NCBI GenBank assembly: GCA_009392075.1
Contig: VFHG01000079.1
Location: 1 to 7,263 of the forward strand
Source: SAR202 cluster bacterium
GTDB taxonomy: Bacteria > Chloroflexota > Dehalococcoidia > UBA3495
Length of the DNA: 7,263 nucleotides
Direction of reading: 5' to 3'
Below, piece by piece: positions 1 to 6,576 of the stretch; position 1 is the stretch's first letter, and each line of letters begins with the position of its first letter. Below the pieces are notes generated by a model, which made no database searches, had not been told where the DNA came from, and worked only from the letters and a program-made list of their open reading frames with translations. The position numbers were made by a program, and so were the translations under genes.

Positions 1-431
1 GACAACGGCTCGTAAACGATGGCGGAGCAGTCGCCAAGATCGAAGCCGGGAGTTAACGCTCCGGCTTCTTGTTGGTCGATGATTGTGGTCTCGATGCCGG
101 CCTCTTGCTGGAGAGCGACTCTGGCGCGAGTCTGGTCGTGGTCTTCTCTACCAGCAAACACCAGATGTCCGGTTTCAGTAAAGCCGCATCGGCTGCCCAC
201 GACTTCATTGAAGTCTCGGAAAACCTGGAGGCTATGCCAGGCCATCCCGGCCAGCACTCGGGTTGAATAATGGGTGTGGACCAAGGCCGTCGACCGTCCG
301 GTAGCGCCGGCGCCCAGGACATCCCGTTCCAGAAGCAGGATTCCGGTGACTCCCCTGGCGGCCAGGTTGTAGGCGATGGAGCAGCCCATCACCCCACCGC
401 CAATGATGACAGTGCTGGCTGTCGATATCAT
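1..431 (-). CDS. FAD-dependent oxidoreductase, DAO family (N-terminal part)
   Basis: This is a partial gene. It starts at an ATG (429-431) and stays open to the left edge, giving about 143 residues of a family usually near 380-400. The N-terminus is a Rossmann FAD/NAD-binding motif: a beta strand leading into GGGVMG at residues 11-16, and a second strand ending in Glu35 (LLLE), which should bind the ribose of FAD. It continues into GAGATGRS (40-47), the flavin-contacting segment typical of D-amino-acid oxidase, glycine oxidase and sarcosine oxidase/dehydrogenase beta-type proteins. The family oxidises amines or amino acids, usually in the cytosol. The substrate cannot be named because the C-terminal substrate domain lies outside the window. 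No good Shine-Dalgarno is visible before this ATG. The gene lies 50 bp downstream of the TPR lipoprotein gene on the same strand, so co-transcription is likely. The fold is certain, the exact family member is not. Confidence 0.88.
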   Translation of the reverse strand, partial: MISTASTVIIGGGVMGCSIAYNLAARGVTGILLLERDVLGAGATGRSTALVHTHYSTRVLAGMAWHSLQVFRDFNEVVGSRCGFTETGHLVFAGREDHDQTRARVALQQEAGIETTIIDQQEAGALTPGFDLGDCSAIVYEPL

Positions 432-481
432 GATCGCTGTAGGAGAAGTTGCGTGGCGGCTCCCTCCTGGATTTCGGAGGA

Positions 482-1336
482 TTACTCGTGGCGAATGTTC
501 AATTCCAGGGTGGTTATCAGTGTCTCCCGGTCCACCCCCAATTCTATCGCCCGTTCGGCGTCGGCCCGCGCTTCCTCAACGGCTCCGGCGAAGGCCAAGA
601 CTAAAGCCCGGTTGGCGTAGGCCAAGCCTGAAGTAGGATCGACACTGATGGCTTGGGTGAAGTCTTCGATCGCCCAATCGGGCAGGCCCATGGCGTCATA
701 GGTGATGCCTCGTTCAACGTAGGCGGCAGCATCCTTGGGGTTTAATGCGAGAAGGTGATCAAAATCTACCACTGCCAGATCGTACTGACCGTCATTCCGG
801 TACGCTAGTCCCCGATTCAGGTAAGCCTCGACGTCGTTGGGGACCAGTATGATGGCGTCGCCAAAATCGGATGCGGCCAGTTTGTATTGGCCCAATTGGT
901 AACGGATATAACCCCTGTTGAAGTAGGCGTCAGCGTTGCTTGCGTCCAACCGGAGAGTTGCGGTGTAATCCTCGATAGCCTTGCCAAAACCCCCCAGGTC
1001 GCCATACGCGATGGCCCGGTTGTAATAGGCATTTGAGAGGTCAGGTTCAATCCGGATGGCTTCGTCGTAATCGCCAATGGCTTTTTGGAACTGGTCAAGC
1101 TCTGCGTAAACGGCGCCCCGGTTGTTGTGGGCGTCGGCGGCCTCCGGGTTTAACCGGATGGATTCGTCAAATTCCTTGATTGCGTTCTGCCACTGTCCGG
1201 CGGCGGTATAGACGGTGCCTTGCACATAACGTTCTGCGGCTTTGTCTGAGTCGCTGGCGCCACATGCGGCCAACGCCAACAGCCCGATTAGGAATAGCGT
1301 GAATAGTCCAACTAATCGTTCAAAAACATTTTTCAA
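482..1336 (-). CDS. TPR-repeat lipoprotein
   Basis: A 284-residue protein with a lipoprotein signal: a short basic start, a hydrophobic stretch (about residues 8-24) and a lipobox LAAC with the lipidated Cys at residue 25. The mature protein should be anchored on the outer face of the cytoplasmic membrane. Residues 34-271 form seven uninterrupted 34-residue tetratricopeptide repeats (34-67, 68-101, 102-135, 136-169, 170-203, 204-237, 238-271). Each has the A-Y-x-N-R-G / A-I-x-D-F / A-I-x-x-x-P pattern, and a 13-residue tail follows. TPR arrays are protein-protein scaffolds, so no enzymatic role is implied and the partner is unknown. The start is TTG at 1334-1336. The sequence AGGAG lies 9 nt upstream, and the nearby ATG at 1327-1329 is out of frame. 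The gene is transcribed away from the MmgE/PrpD gene and probably leads a unit with the FAD oxidoreductase. Confidence 0.9.
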   Translation of the reverse strand: MKNVFERLVGLFTLFLIGLLALAACGASDSDKAAERYVQGTVYTAAGQWQNAIKEFDESIRLNPEAADAHNNRGAVYAELDQFQKAIGDYDEAIRIEPDLSNAYYNRAIAYGDLGGFGKAIEDYTATLRLDASNADAYFNRGYIRYQLGQYKLAASDFGDAIILVPNDVEAYLNRGLAYRNDGQYDLAVVDFDHLLALNPKDAAAYVERGITYDAMGLPDWAIEDFTQAISVDPTSGLAYANRALVLAFAGAVEEARADAERAIELGVDRETLITTLELNIRHE

Positions 1337-1380
1337 TCTCGATTTCTCCTGCCTATCATTCTAAGGAAACAGGGCGCTCT

Positions 1381-1408
1381 TTGCCCGCATTTATGTCAGG
1401 TATATAAT
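1381..1408 (+). promoter_or_regulatory. Sigma-70-type promoter for the MmgE/PrpD gene
   Basis: A TTGCCC -35 box (1381-1386) is followed by a 16-bp spacer and a perfect TATAAT -10 box (1403-1408), inside TATATAAT. The expected start is near 1415, giving a leader of about 47 nt that ends in the GGAGG ribosome binding site. It is the only good promoter in the divergent gap between the TPR gene and the MmgE/PrpD gene. Confidence 0.65.
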
Positions 1409-1450
1409 GTTGCGCACAAATGCAGTCTGACGCAAAAGTAATGAACGAAC

Positions 1451-1455
1451 GGAGG
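1451..1455 (+). promoter_or_regulatory. Strong ribosome binding site (GGAGG)
   Basis: GGAGG lies 6 nt before the ATG at 1462. This supports that start and suggests efficient translation. Confidence 0.75.
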
Positions 1456-1461
1456 TAAAAG

Positions 1462-2832
1462 ATGGGCGCAACTGAGACCATCGCCAAATGGATCGTAGAC
1501 ACTAACTATGAAGACGTCCCGCCCGACGCCATCCGAGTCGCCAACGAGTCTTGCTTCGACCTTTTGGGGGTCATCCTGGCGGGCTCCCAGCAACCTGTCG
1601 GAGAGATTATTCAGAAATACACCAGCAGCATGGGCGCCGCCCCCGAGTCCACAGTATTAGCCGGTGGCTTCCAGAGCACCCAGGCCAACGCCGCGTTGGC
1701 CAACGGCACCATGGGCCATGCGTTGGATTTCGATGACTTCGGTGGGTTTGGGCATCCGACAGTCGCCATATTCCCAGCCCTGCTGGCCATTGGCGAGCAC
1801 ACCGGAGCAACCGGGCGCGACTTGCTAGAAGCTTATGTGGTGGGTTGTGAGATCGGCCTGGCCTTGGCTCACGAGACTAAATACAAGCAGATGGACAAGG
1901 GATTTCACAGCACCGCGGTCATTGGCCGGCTGGCCTGCACCGCCGCCTGCGCCAAACTGCTGAAACTGGACGAACACCAAACGATTATGGCCCTGGGCAT
2001 GGCCGGCTCAATGTCTTCCGGACTAATCCACAACTTTGGCACCATGACCAAGCCCCTTCACGCCGGCTTGGTTGGCCGGGACGGGGTTACCGCCGTGCAG
2101 TTGGCCCAGATGGGCATGACCGCCGGAGACCAGGTCATCGAGCATCCCTTTGGGTTCGCCAACGTGGTGTTGGGCGAGGGTGTTTACGACCTTGACCGCA
2201 TGGCCGATAACATGGGCAAGCCCTTTCGCACCCAGGACGCTCTTATGATCAAGAAATACCCCTGCTGCGGCGGCAACCACGCCATGCTGGATAGCCTGTT
2301 CAGCTTGATGCGGGACAACGATTTTACCTACGACGATGTGGCCGACGCTGAGATTGACCAGTCTTACTTCTCGGTGGTGATGCTCTATCAGGAGCCGGAA
2401 GACGAATTGAAGGGTAAGTTCAGTGCCAAGTACAACGTGGCTGCAGCCTTGGTGGACGGTGAAGTCAGCATCGACACCTTCACCCAAGACAAGATCGACG
2501 ACGAGACGATGAACGATACTATGGGCAAGGTACGCACTAGGGTGATGGCCAAGTCCGAAGAACTGCTCACGGAATCCGCCGACGGTCTCAAGGTCAAGAT
2601 TACCTTGAAAGACGGAAGGGTTTTCGAGCACACTACTGCCCGGGAAGACACCTTGGGCAGCCAAAAAAACCCTTGGGGTTTCGACGCCATCAAGGACAAG
2701 TTCCAAGATAACGTCTCACGGGTGCTCTCGCCTGACGGAACCGCCAAGGCCATTGAGACCTGGGAAAACATACCCGAAATGACCGATATAGCCACAGCGA
2801 TTCGGAGCACGCTGGTGGCTGAAAAATCTTAG
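1462..2832 (+). CDS. MmgE/PrpD family protein (2-methylcitrate dehydratase / cis-aconitate decarboxylase-like)
   Basis: A complete 456-residue gene, the usual length for the family. The helical N-terminal domain carries NGTMGHALDFDD (81-92) followed by HP at 98-99. GFHSTA is at 147-152, TKPLHAG at 196-202 and KKYPCCGGNH at 264-273. These are the family signature segments. D91/D92, H98, H149, K197 and H273 occupy places where the related cis-aconitate decarboxylase and PrpD enzymes hold their active-site Asp, His and Lys; this is from memory of those families, not an alignment. Members dehydrate or decarboxylate tricarboxylic and related hydroxy acids, and some are epimerases, so the substrate is undecided. 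No prpB or prpC neighbour is visible, which argues against calling it PrpD of a methylcitrate cycle. It is monocistronic as far as can be seen, with its own promoter at 1381-1408. Confidence 0.92.
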   Translation: MGATETIAKWIVDTNYEDVPPDAIRVANESCFDLLGVILAGSQQPVGEIIQKYTSSMGAAPESTVLAGGFQSTQANAALANGTMGHALDFDDFGGFGHPTVAIFPALLAIGEHTGATGRDLLEAYVVGCEIGLALAHETKYKQMDKGFHSTAVIGRLACTAACAKLLKLDEHQTIMALGMAGSMSSGLIHNFGTMTKPLHAGLVGRDGVTAVQLAQMGMTAGDQVIEHPFGFANVVLGEGVYDLDRMADNMGKPFRTQDALMIKKYPCCGGNHAMLDSLFSLMRDNDFTYDDVADAEIDQSYFSVVMLYQEPEDELKGKFSAKYNVAAALVDGEVSIDTFTQDKIDDETMNDTMGKVRTRVMAKSEELLTESADGLKVKITLKDGRVFEHTTAREDTLGSQKNPWGFDAIKDKFQDNVSRVLSPDGTAKAIETWENIPEMTDIATAIRSTLVAEKS

Positions 2833-2880
2833 GTAAACGCACCATCACTGAAGAGTTAACCGGGTGGAGACAACGCCAGG

Positions 2881-2909
2881 TTGACCCTTCGATTTTAGCC
2901 GGATACAAT
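2881..2909 (+). promoter_or_regulatory. Near-consensus promoter upstream of the broken TIGR03086-like gene
   Basis: TTGACC (2881-2886), an exact 17-bp spacer and TACAAT (2904-2909) each match the consensus at five of six bases. The expected start is near 2916. The leader of about 110 nt then reads into an AGGGGA ribosome binding site (3014-3019) before the ATG at 3026. The -35 box overlaps the right arm of a weak 7-bp inverted repeat (2855-2861 / 2879-2885, one G-U pair) that might otherwise serve as a poor terminator for the MmgE/PrpD gene. Confidence 0.6.
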
Positions 2910-3025
2910 CCTGCGACATTCGTATCTGATTATCACCAGAGAGCGTAGCCAGAATGATTAAATTTTGGGGCGCTCGGCGTATGAAATTCTGAATAAGAAA
3001 TTTTTGGAAATCTAGGGGAACTATC

Positions 3026-3496
3026 ATGGCAGAAGGACCAAACCCCGTAGAGGCATACTAGGCAGCACTAGCGCAACTTCGGCCGATCTTGGCGACGGGC
3101 TCAGCAACGCCCGACCCAGCAAGCATGGGTAACGTCGCTTATCTATTCCCGTCTGAAGGGGCGGAAGCGGCGCTTATTTCGATTATGGATCAGGTGCTCG
3201 TTACCATGAAAGAGATCGATCTTGCAGCGGTCGTTGAGACTCCCTTTGGTGCGATGCCAGTCGGTCAATTCATAATGGTGCCGATCACGGACATGATCGT
3301 CCATAGCTGGGATATAGCGAAAGCCACCGGCCAGAACACTACTCTGGATGCTGGATTGGCCGAGCTTGGCTACAACGTCCTAGTTAATGCAGCCGAAGGA
3401 GGCCGCGCAAACGGAGCATTTGGGCCCGAAGTAACGGTGCCAGCCTCTGTTAGCTTCCAGGATCGGATGTTGGGTCCTTCGGGACGCCAGCCGTAA
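3026..3496 (+). pseudogene. Disrupted TIGR03086 / maleylpyruvate-isomerase-like protein gene
   Basis: One reading frame runs from ATG 3026 to TAA 3496 but is cut by a TAG at 3059-3061, after 11 codons (MAEGPNPVEAY, stop). The residues after the stop continue a family-like first helix (AALAQLRPILA). From about 3113 the frame matches the C-terminal two thirds of TIGR03086 / mycothiol-dependent maleylpyruvate isomerase-like proteins: ETPFGAMPVGQF, then DMIVHSWDIAKATGQ, then FGPEVTVP and a terminal DRMLGPSGR. The metal-binding DinB-like core segment (the PTPCxxW and NHL-type residues) expected between the first helix and the PDPASMG stretch is missing. The frame has about 156 codons, against roughly 190 in the family. 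It therefore carries both a nonsense codon and an apparent in-frame deletion. A promoter (2881-2909) and AGGGGA before the ATG are intact. A restart at TTG 3089 is possible in frame but has no Shine-Dalgarno and would lack the active site. Confidence 0.75.
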
Positions 3497-3520
3497 GAAT
3501 TTTGGCCTGCACCGCAATAC

Positions 3521-3558
3521 GAAAAGCCCCCTCCTTCTACAGAAAGACGGGGCTTTTC
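3521..3558. terminator. Bidirectional rho-independent terminator
   Basis: A perfect 10-bp stem, GAAAAGCCCC (3521-3530) with GGGGCTTTTC (3549-3558), encloses an 18-nt loop. The A run before the GC block and the T run after it serve both strands. It sits between the convergent TIGR03086-like pseudogene (ends 3496) and the MOSC gene (ends 3583), as expected for a shared terminator. Confidence 0.8.
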
Positions 3559-3582
3559 AAATTCTGAGATTCCGTGTGCTGG

Positions 3583-4008
3583 CTACTGAACCGTTATGGA
3601 GTCACCCACCTTGATGCTGCCTCCATTTACCACCATAGCGAGCATGCCGCGCTTGCCGTCAATCTTGTCTTGGAGTCCGAGCGCCAGGGCCTCCATTTTG
3701 CCGCAGGCTTCGCAATCGCCGACGAGTTCCATGGTCACTTCATCACCTATGCTGAACACCTGACCGGCCTTGGCTTGGCTCAGGTCCAAACCGGTGACGG
3801 TGATGTTCTCTTTCACCTGGCCGGGAGCGAGGCCAAAATCGTCCAGTGTCTCTTTGTCAATGAACAGAACCTGGCGTTTGTTTCCCTCGTAGGCGCTGCG
3901 GTCTCCTTCCAGGCCCAGGCCGGAGATGGCGGTTGCTTCTTGGACCGGGTCTGAAGGAGTCCCTTTGACCCTGGCGATGTGCAAATTCGTGATTGTTCCT
4001 TGGGGCAT
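3583..4008 (-). CDS. MOSC domain-containing protein
   Basis: A small stand-alone MOSC protein of 141 residues. MOSC domains are the beta-strand-rich C-terminal domain of molybdenum-cofactor sulfurases and also occur alone; they are thought to bind molybdenum cofactor or pass sulfur through a conserved cysteine. Visible signatures are GLEGDR (32-37), ENITVTGLDL (67-76), the GQVFSIGDEV strand pair (82-91) and CEAC (99-102) containing the conserved Cys. The start was set at ATG 4006-4008. AGGAG lies 9 nt before it but directly abuts the alternative in-frame ATG at 4015-4017, which would add three residues (MPI). The gene follows the flavin monooxygenase-like gene on the same strand after about 75 bp, so the two may be co-transcribed. 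A functional link is only a guess, since the partner family uses flavin rather than molybdenum. The shared hairpin at 3521-3558 ends the unit. Confidence 0.88.
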   Translation of the reverse strand: MPQGTITNLHIARVKGTPSDPVQEATAISGLGLEGDRSAYEGNKRQVLFIDKETLDDFGLAPGQVKENITVTGLDLSQAKAGQVFSIGDEVTMELVGDCEACGKMEALALGLQDKIDGKRGMLAMVVNGGSIKVGDSITVQ

Positions 4009-4083
4009 GATAGGCATCTCCTTGCATTATTAGCCGTCAGAACCAAATTTATCAGAATTCCGTGGCTAACTTATGGGTTTATT

Positions 4084-5250
4084 CTACAGCATCACCATGC
4101 CGTAATCCGGTTCCAAGCCGAAGTACATCCTTCCGAAAGTTTCATAGCGGCCTTCGGTATAAAAGCGGTGCTGTCTGGCTACCTGGATATCACGGAAACA
4201 ACGCTCGATGGGATTGCCGCTGTAGATTGCCGAGGTGCCCGCCAGCGTGTGCATCCGTTCCACCACCCGGACGGTGCTTTCGGACGCATTGGTCGCTGCC
4301 AGCAGCAGATCAGCCCGTTGGTCGACGGTCACTTCCTGCCCGGACAAGACCCATTGCCAGACGTCGTCCAACGTGTTGTAGAGCAATGCCCGGGCGGCCC
4401 GGAGGGTGGCTACCGCCTGCCCGATCTGCGATTGGACAGAGTGATTCATCCAGAGAACGGAGCTGCCACCGGTGGCGGTCTTGGCTTTAGCCAGAGCAGT
4501 TGCTTCGTCAATGGCAACCCGTGCGATTCCCAGCATCACCGGTGTGAGGGCTGCAGTCACGATGCCAATGAAGGAGAACCGGTAGAGCGGGCCCTGAAAT
4601 CTCGGTCCCAAAGTGATCTCCGGAGTGAAGGGAAATGCTCTTTGGGTTGGCACGAACGCGTTGTCGACACGGATGTCGTCACTGCCGGTGGCCCGCATGC
4701 CCAAGACATCCCAGGTGTCCAGGATCTGGCAGTTTTCCCGGGAAATATAGGCCCAGATGACTTTATTCGAAGTAGCCTCACCGTCGTCGACCGCGCAGAC
4801 CGACGCAATCCACCTGGCGTGGTGGCAGTTGCTGGCGAAGCGCCCATCGCCGGTGATCTGAAACCCTCCGTCAACGGGCACGGCCCGCATTGGCGGGGTG
4901 ATGGAGGCGGCGAACAAAGCCCGCGGGTCTTGGCCCAGCATCTCTTCGGCGCCTTGCTCGGGTAGCCGTGAGCAGAAGAAAGCCCATAAAAGAGGATTCG
5001 TAATCGTCCAAGCCGCCGCCGAATCGAACCGGACCGCCTCTTCGATGACTGTGGCATAAGACACCGGGTCTAGTTCCATGCCGCCTAAGGATTTGGGCGT
5101 CAGCATCGTGAGCAATTCCGAGCTGCTCAGGGCGTCGAAGGACTCTTGAGGAAGGCGGCGCAACCGCTCGCCCTCGGCCAAATTGGCCTTCAGAATGGGG
5201 CCGATACTGCGGATGCGTTCCAGCAGGCTGGGGTCGACGTCAGTCTTCAT
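4084..5250 (-). CDS. Acyl-CoA-dehydrogenase-fold flavin-dependent monooxygenase-like protein
   Basis: A complete 388-residue protein with the acyl-CoA dehydrogenase fold: N-terminal helical domain (to about 115), beta-barrel middle (about 116-215) and C-terminal four-helix domain. Middle-domain marks are GDGRFASNCHHARW (134-147), close to the SGxxHAxW segment of the HsaA/HpaH/DszC-type hydroxylases, and GMRATGSDDI (184-193). In the C-terminal domain, where acyl-CoA dehydrogenases have the catalytic Glu of a YEGT-like motif, this protein reads YSGNPIERCFRD (343-354) with Ser at 344. His361 follows in ARQH. This fits the type-2 C-terminal domain of reductase-dependent (two-component) flavin hydroxylases better than a true dehydrogenase. 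The substrate is unknown and no flavin reductase lies in the window. The ATG at 5248-5250 has only a weak upstream Shine-Dalgarno, and no convincing promoter was found in the 142-bp divergent gap. MOSC lies downstream. Confidence 0.87.
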   Translation of the reverse strand: MKTDVDPSLLERIRSIGPILKANLAEGERLRRLPQESFDALSSSELLTMLTPKSLGGMELDPVSYATVIEEAVRFDSAAAWTITNPLLWAFFCSRLPEQGAEEMLGQDPRALFAASITPPMRAVPVDGGFQITGDGRFASNCHHARWIASVCAVDDGEATSNKVIWAYISRENCQILDTWDVLGMRATGSDDIRVDNAFVPTQRAFPFTPEITLGPRFQGPLYRFSFIGIVTAALTPVMLGIARVAIDEATALAKAKTATGGSSVLWMNHSVQSQIGQAVATLRAARALLYNTLDDVWQWVLSGQEVTVDQRADLLLAATNASESTVRVVERMHTLAGTSAIYSGNPIERCFRDIQVARQHRFYTEGRYETFGRMYFGLEPDYGMVML

Positions 5251-5381
5251 GGCCTAGGTTCCAACGTGCGTATGATATGCTTCGCGGAGTGTACTGATCG
5301 GGCTCTCCCCAATCAAGTGCCGAGCCTGGTCTGATGCCGTTTTACAGCGTATCTCGGGACAGAGCAAAAGAACATATCTGC

Positions 5382-5387
5382 AGGTGA
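5382..5387 (+). promoter_or_regulatory. Ribosome binding site that decides the crotonase start
   Basis: AGGTGA (5382-5387) lies 5 nt before ATG 5393. An upstream in-frame GTG (5384-5386) falls inside this site and so is unlikely to be the start. Confidence 0.6.
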
Positions 5388-5392
5388 ATGTC

Positions 5393-6250
5393 ATGGCCTA
5401 CGAATTTATTCAGACTGAAAACCGGGAAGGAGTCTACATCGTTACGATGCACGACCCGCCCACCAGGAACGCCTTGGGGCCGCAGATGGCCGACGAGTTG
5501 ATGGAGTGCCTGGACATCTTTGAGGACGACCCGGAGGCCCGGGTGCTGCTGCTTACCGGGACCGAGCCATCATTCTGTTCCGGCGCCAACGTCCGGGGAT
5601 TCAACCAGCGAATCCAGGACCGGGAGGCCGGTTCGGTTGACGTCGAAGTTGACCCACTGCCCTGGGGCATGATGGAGAGCCAGTACGCTTCCCGGGGTCA
5701 GAGGGTCGCCTTGGGCGGACAGGCCAGCCGTATTCCCCTCCGCATACATAAGCTCCAGAAGCCGTCTATCGCGGCGGTTAACGGACATGCCATCGGTGTG
5801 GGGATGGGTGTGGCTCTGGCCTGCGACATCCGGTATACGTCCGAGAAAGCGGTCTTCTCAGAAGCCTTTGCCCGGATGGGACTGATACCCGGAGATGGAA
5901 GCTGCTGGCAACTGCCGCGGCTGATCGGTATGAGCAACACCCTGCTGCTCCAGTACACCGGCGACCGTATCGACGGGCCGGACGCCTACCGACTGGGTCT
6001 GGCCAGCAAGTTGCTGCCCGACGACGAACTTTTTGACGCTACTCTTGAGTTGGCCTCCCGGTTGGCCAAGGGGGCGACCCAGTCTCACGCGTTGACCAAG
6101 TATTTGGTTCATAAAAGCCTGTCCATGGACTTTGAAGAGGCCCTCGATCTAGCCCACGTGGCCCAAGAACAGGTACGGAAGACCGAGGACCACAAAGAGG
6201 CCGTGCAGGCATTCTTGGAGAAGCGGCCGGCGAACTTGAAAGGGCGGTAG
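5393..6250 (+). CDS. Enoyl-CoA hydratase/isomerase (crotonase) superfamily protein
   Basis: A 285-residue crotonase from ATG 5393 to TAG 6250, slightly longer than the usual ~260. It contains the N-terminal P-x-x-R-N-A-L segment (23-28), the first oxyanion-hole loop FCSGANVRGF (61-70) and the second, NGHAIGVGMG (130-139), then CDIRY (144-148), FARMGLIPGDG (159-169) and PRLIG (175-179). The superfamily acts on acyl-CoA thioesters by stabilising an enolate. By eye against rat mitochondrial enoyl-CoA hydratase, both catalytic glutamates are absent: Glu144 aligns with Gly139 and Glu164 with Phe159. Glu157 and Asp168 are nearby acids. Hydratase activity is therefore doubtful, and an isomerase, hydrolase or other crotonase reaction is possible. 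An insertion of about 20 residues (72-105) before KPSIAAVNG may shape the substrate pocket. The gene is divergent from the monooxygenase-like gene, with no clear promoter seen. Confidence 0.9.
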   Translation: MAYEFIQTENREGVYIVTMHDPPTRNALGPQMADELMECLDIFEDDPEARVLLLTGTEPSFCSGANVRGFNQRIQDREAGSVDVEVDPLPWGMMESQYASRGQRVALGGQASRIPLRIHKLQKPSIAAVNGHAIGVGMGVALACDIRYTSEKAVFSEAFARMGLIPGDGSCWQLPRLIGMSNTLLLQYTGDRIDGPDAYRLGLASKLLPDDELFDATLELASRLAKGATQSHALTKYLVHKSLSMDFEEALDLAHVAQEQVRKTEDHKEAVQAFLEKRPANLKGR

Positions 6251-6268
6251 GCGCCGGGGTTATTTGTA

Positions 6269-6307
6269 GCGACAACGTCCCATTCACCGATTAGTCGCCG
6301 TTGTCGC
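6269..6307. repeat. 9-bp inverted repeat downstream of the crotonase gene
   Basis: GCGACAACG (6269-6277) and CGTTGTCGC (6299-6307) are perfect inverse copies around a 21-nt loop, starting 18 bp after the crotonase stop. The position suits a transcript end, but no T tract follows, so a rho-independent terminator is not established. Confidence 0.45.
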
Positions 6308-6313
6308 CCAGAT

Positions 6314-6398
6314 GTCACCCTGAGTGGAGCGAAGGGTCTGCCAAGATGAGGTTTGGAAGATTCTTTTCCGACGCGTCGGGAGCGCTCCTTAGAATGAC
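6314..6398. repeat. REP-like palindromic intergenic element
   Basis: The ends are imperfect inverse copies: GTCACCCTGAG-tg-GAGCG on the left (6314-6331) and, on the opposite strand from the right end (6398 inward), GTCATTCTAAGGAGCG. The middle holds a perfect 12-bp palindrome, CCGACGCGTCGG (6368-6379). The left arm continues into GAAGGGTCT. I recognise the pattern GTCAxxCTGAGxGxAGCGAAGxxTCT from memory as a dispersed intergenic repeat in Chloroflexota and some other phyla. No transposase is present, so it would be a non-autonomous element. Copy number cannot be judged from one window. Confidence 0.5.
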
Positions 6399-6469
6399 TG
6401 TGTAAGGGAAAGCGGGAGTATTAGTGATAGCGCGTGCGAACCCGATGCAAAATTCAGCCTGCGGACCTC
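6399..6469. other. Intergenic gap with nothing recognisable
   Basis: Between the palindromic element and the rRNA promoter I see no reading frame, RNA gene or clear repeat. The whole stretch 6251-6469 is non-coding apart from the two inverted structures listed. Confidence 0.6.
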
Positions 6470-6498
6470 TTGACTCTGGTCGTGGGCAGACATATAAT
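6470..6498 (+). promoter_or_regulatory. Strong promoter of the 23S rRNA unit
   Basis: TTGACT (6470-6475), an exact 17-bp spacer and a perfect TATAAT (6493-6498) make this the best promoter in the window. The expected start is near 6505, about 254 nt before the mature 23S end. No AT-rich UP element stands out upstream. It shows that the 23S gene has its own promoter rather than depending on an upstream 16S gene. Confidence 0.85.
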
Positions 6499-6576
6499 CT
6501 AACTTCGCACAGGAGGATGGCGTCTCGCTTAATGATGATTCTTACCTGAAAATAAGTTGAATCGATGGGATACCTG

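Noticed and set aside
2023..2706. Long open frame (227 codons) on the minus strand inside the MmgE/PrpD gene
   Set aside because: It lies wholly antisense to a complete, well-recognised family member, its product resembles nothing, and it has no ribosome binding site I can support.
3059..3061. In-frame TAG read as pyrrolysine or a recoded codon
   Set aside because: No pyl genes or recoding signal are visible, the family has no such residue here, and the apparent loss of the metal-binding core favours simple decay.
3574..3954. Open frame (126 codons) on the plus strand over the MOSC gene
   Set aside because: Antisense shadow of a recognisable MOSC domain; it begins inside the terminator region and lacks a ribosome binding site.
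3979..4965. Long open frame (328 codons) on the plus strand across the monooxygenase-like gene
   Set aside because: It is antisense to a 388-residue protein with clear family motifs; its product is low-complexity in look (many G, H, P, R) and matches nothing.
5251..5392. Promoters in the divergent gap between the monooxygenase-like and crotonase genes
   Set aside because: TATCAT on the minus strand (5277-5272) has no -35 match at 16-18 bp, and TTTACA (5341-5346) has no -10 partner on the plus strand.
6511..6549. AGGAGG plus a 10-codon frame (ATG 6517 to TGA) in the 23S leader, a possible leader peptide
   Set aside because: AGGAGG directly abuts the first ATG and is 15 nt from the next in-frame ATG at 6532, both poor spacings, and a translated peptide in an rRNA leader is unlikely.
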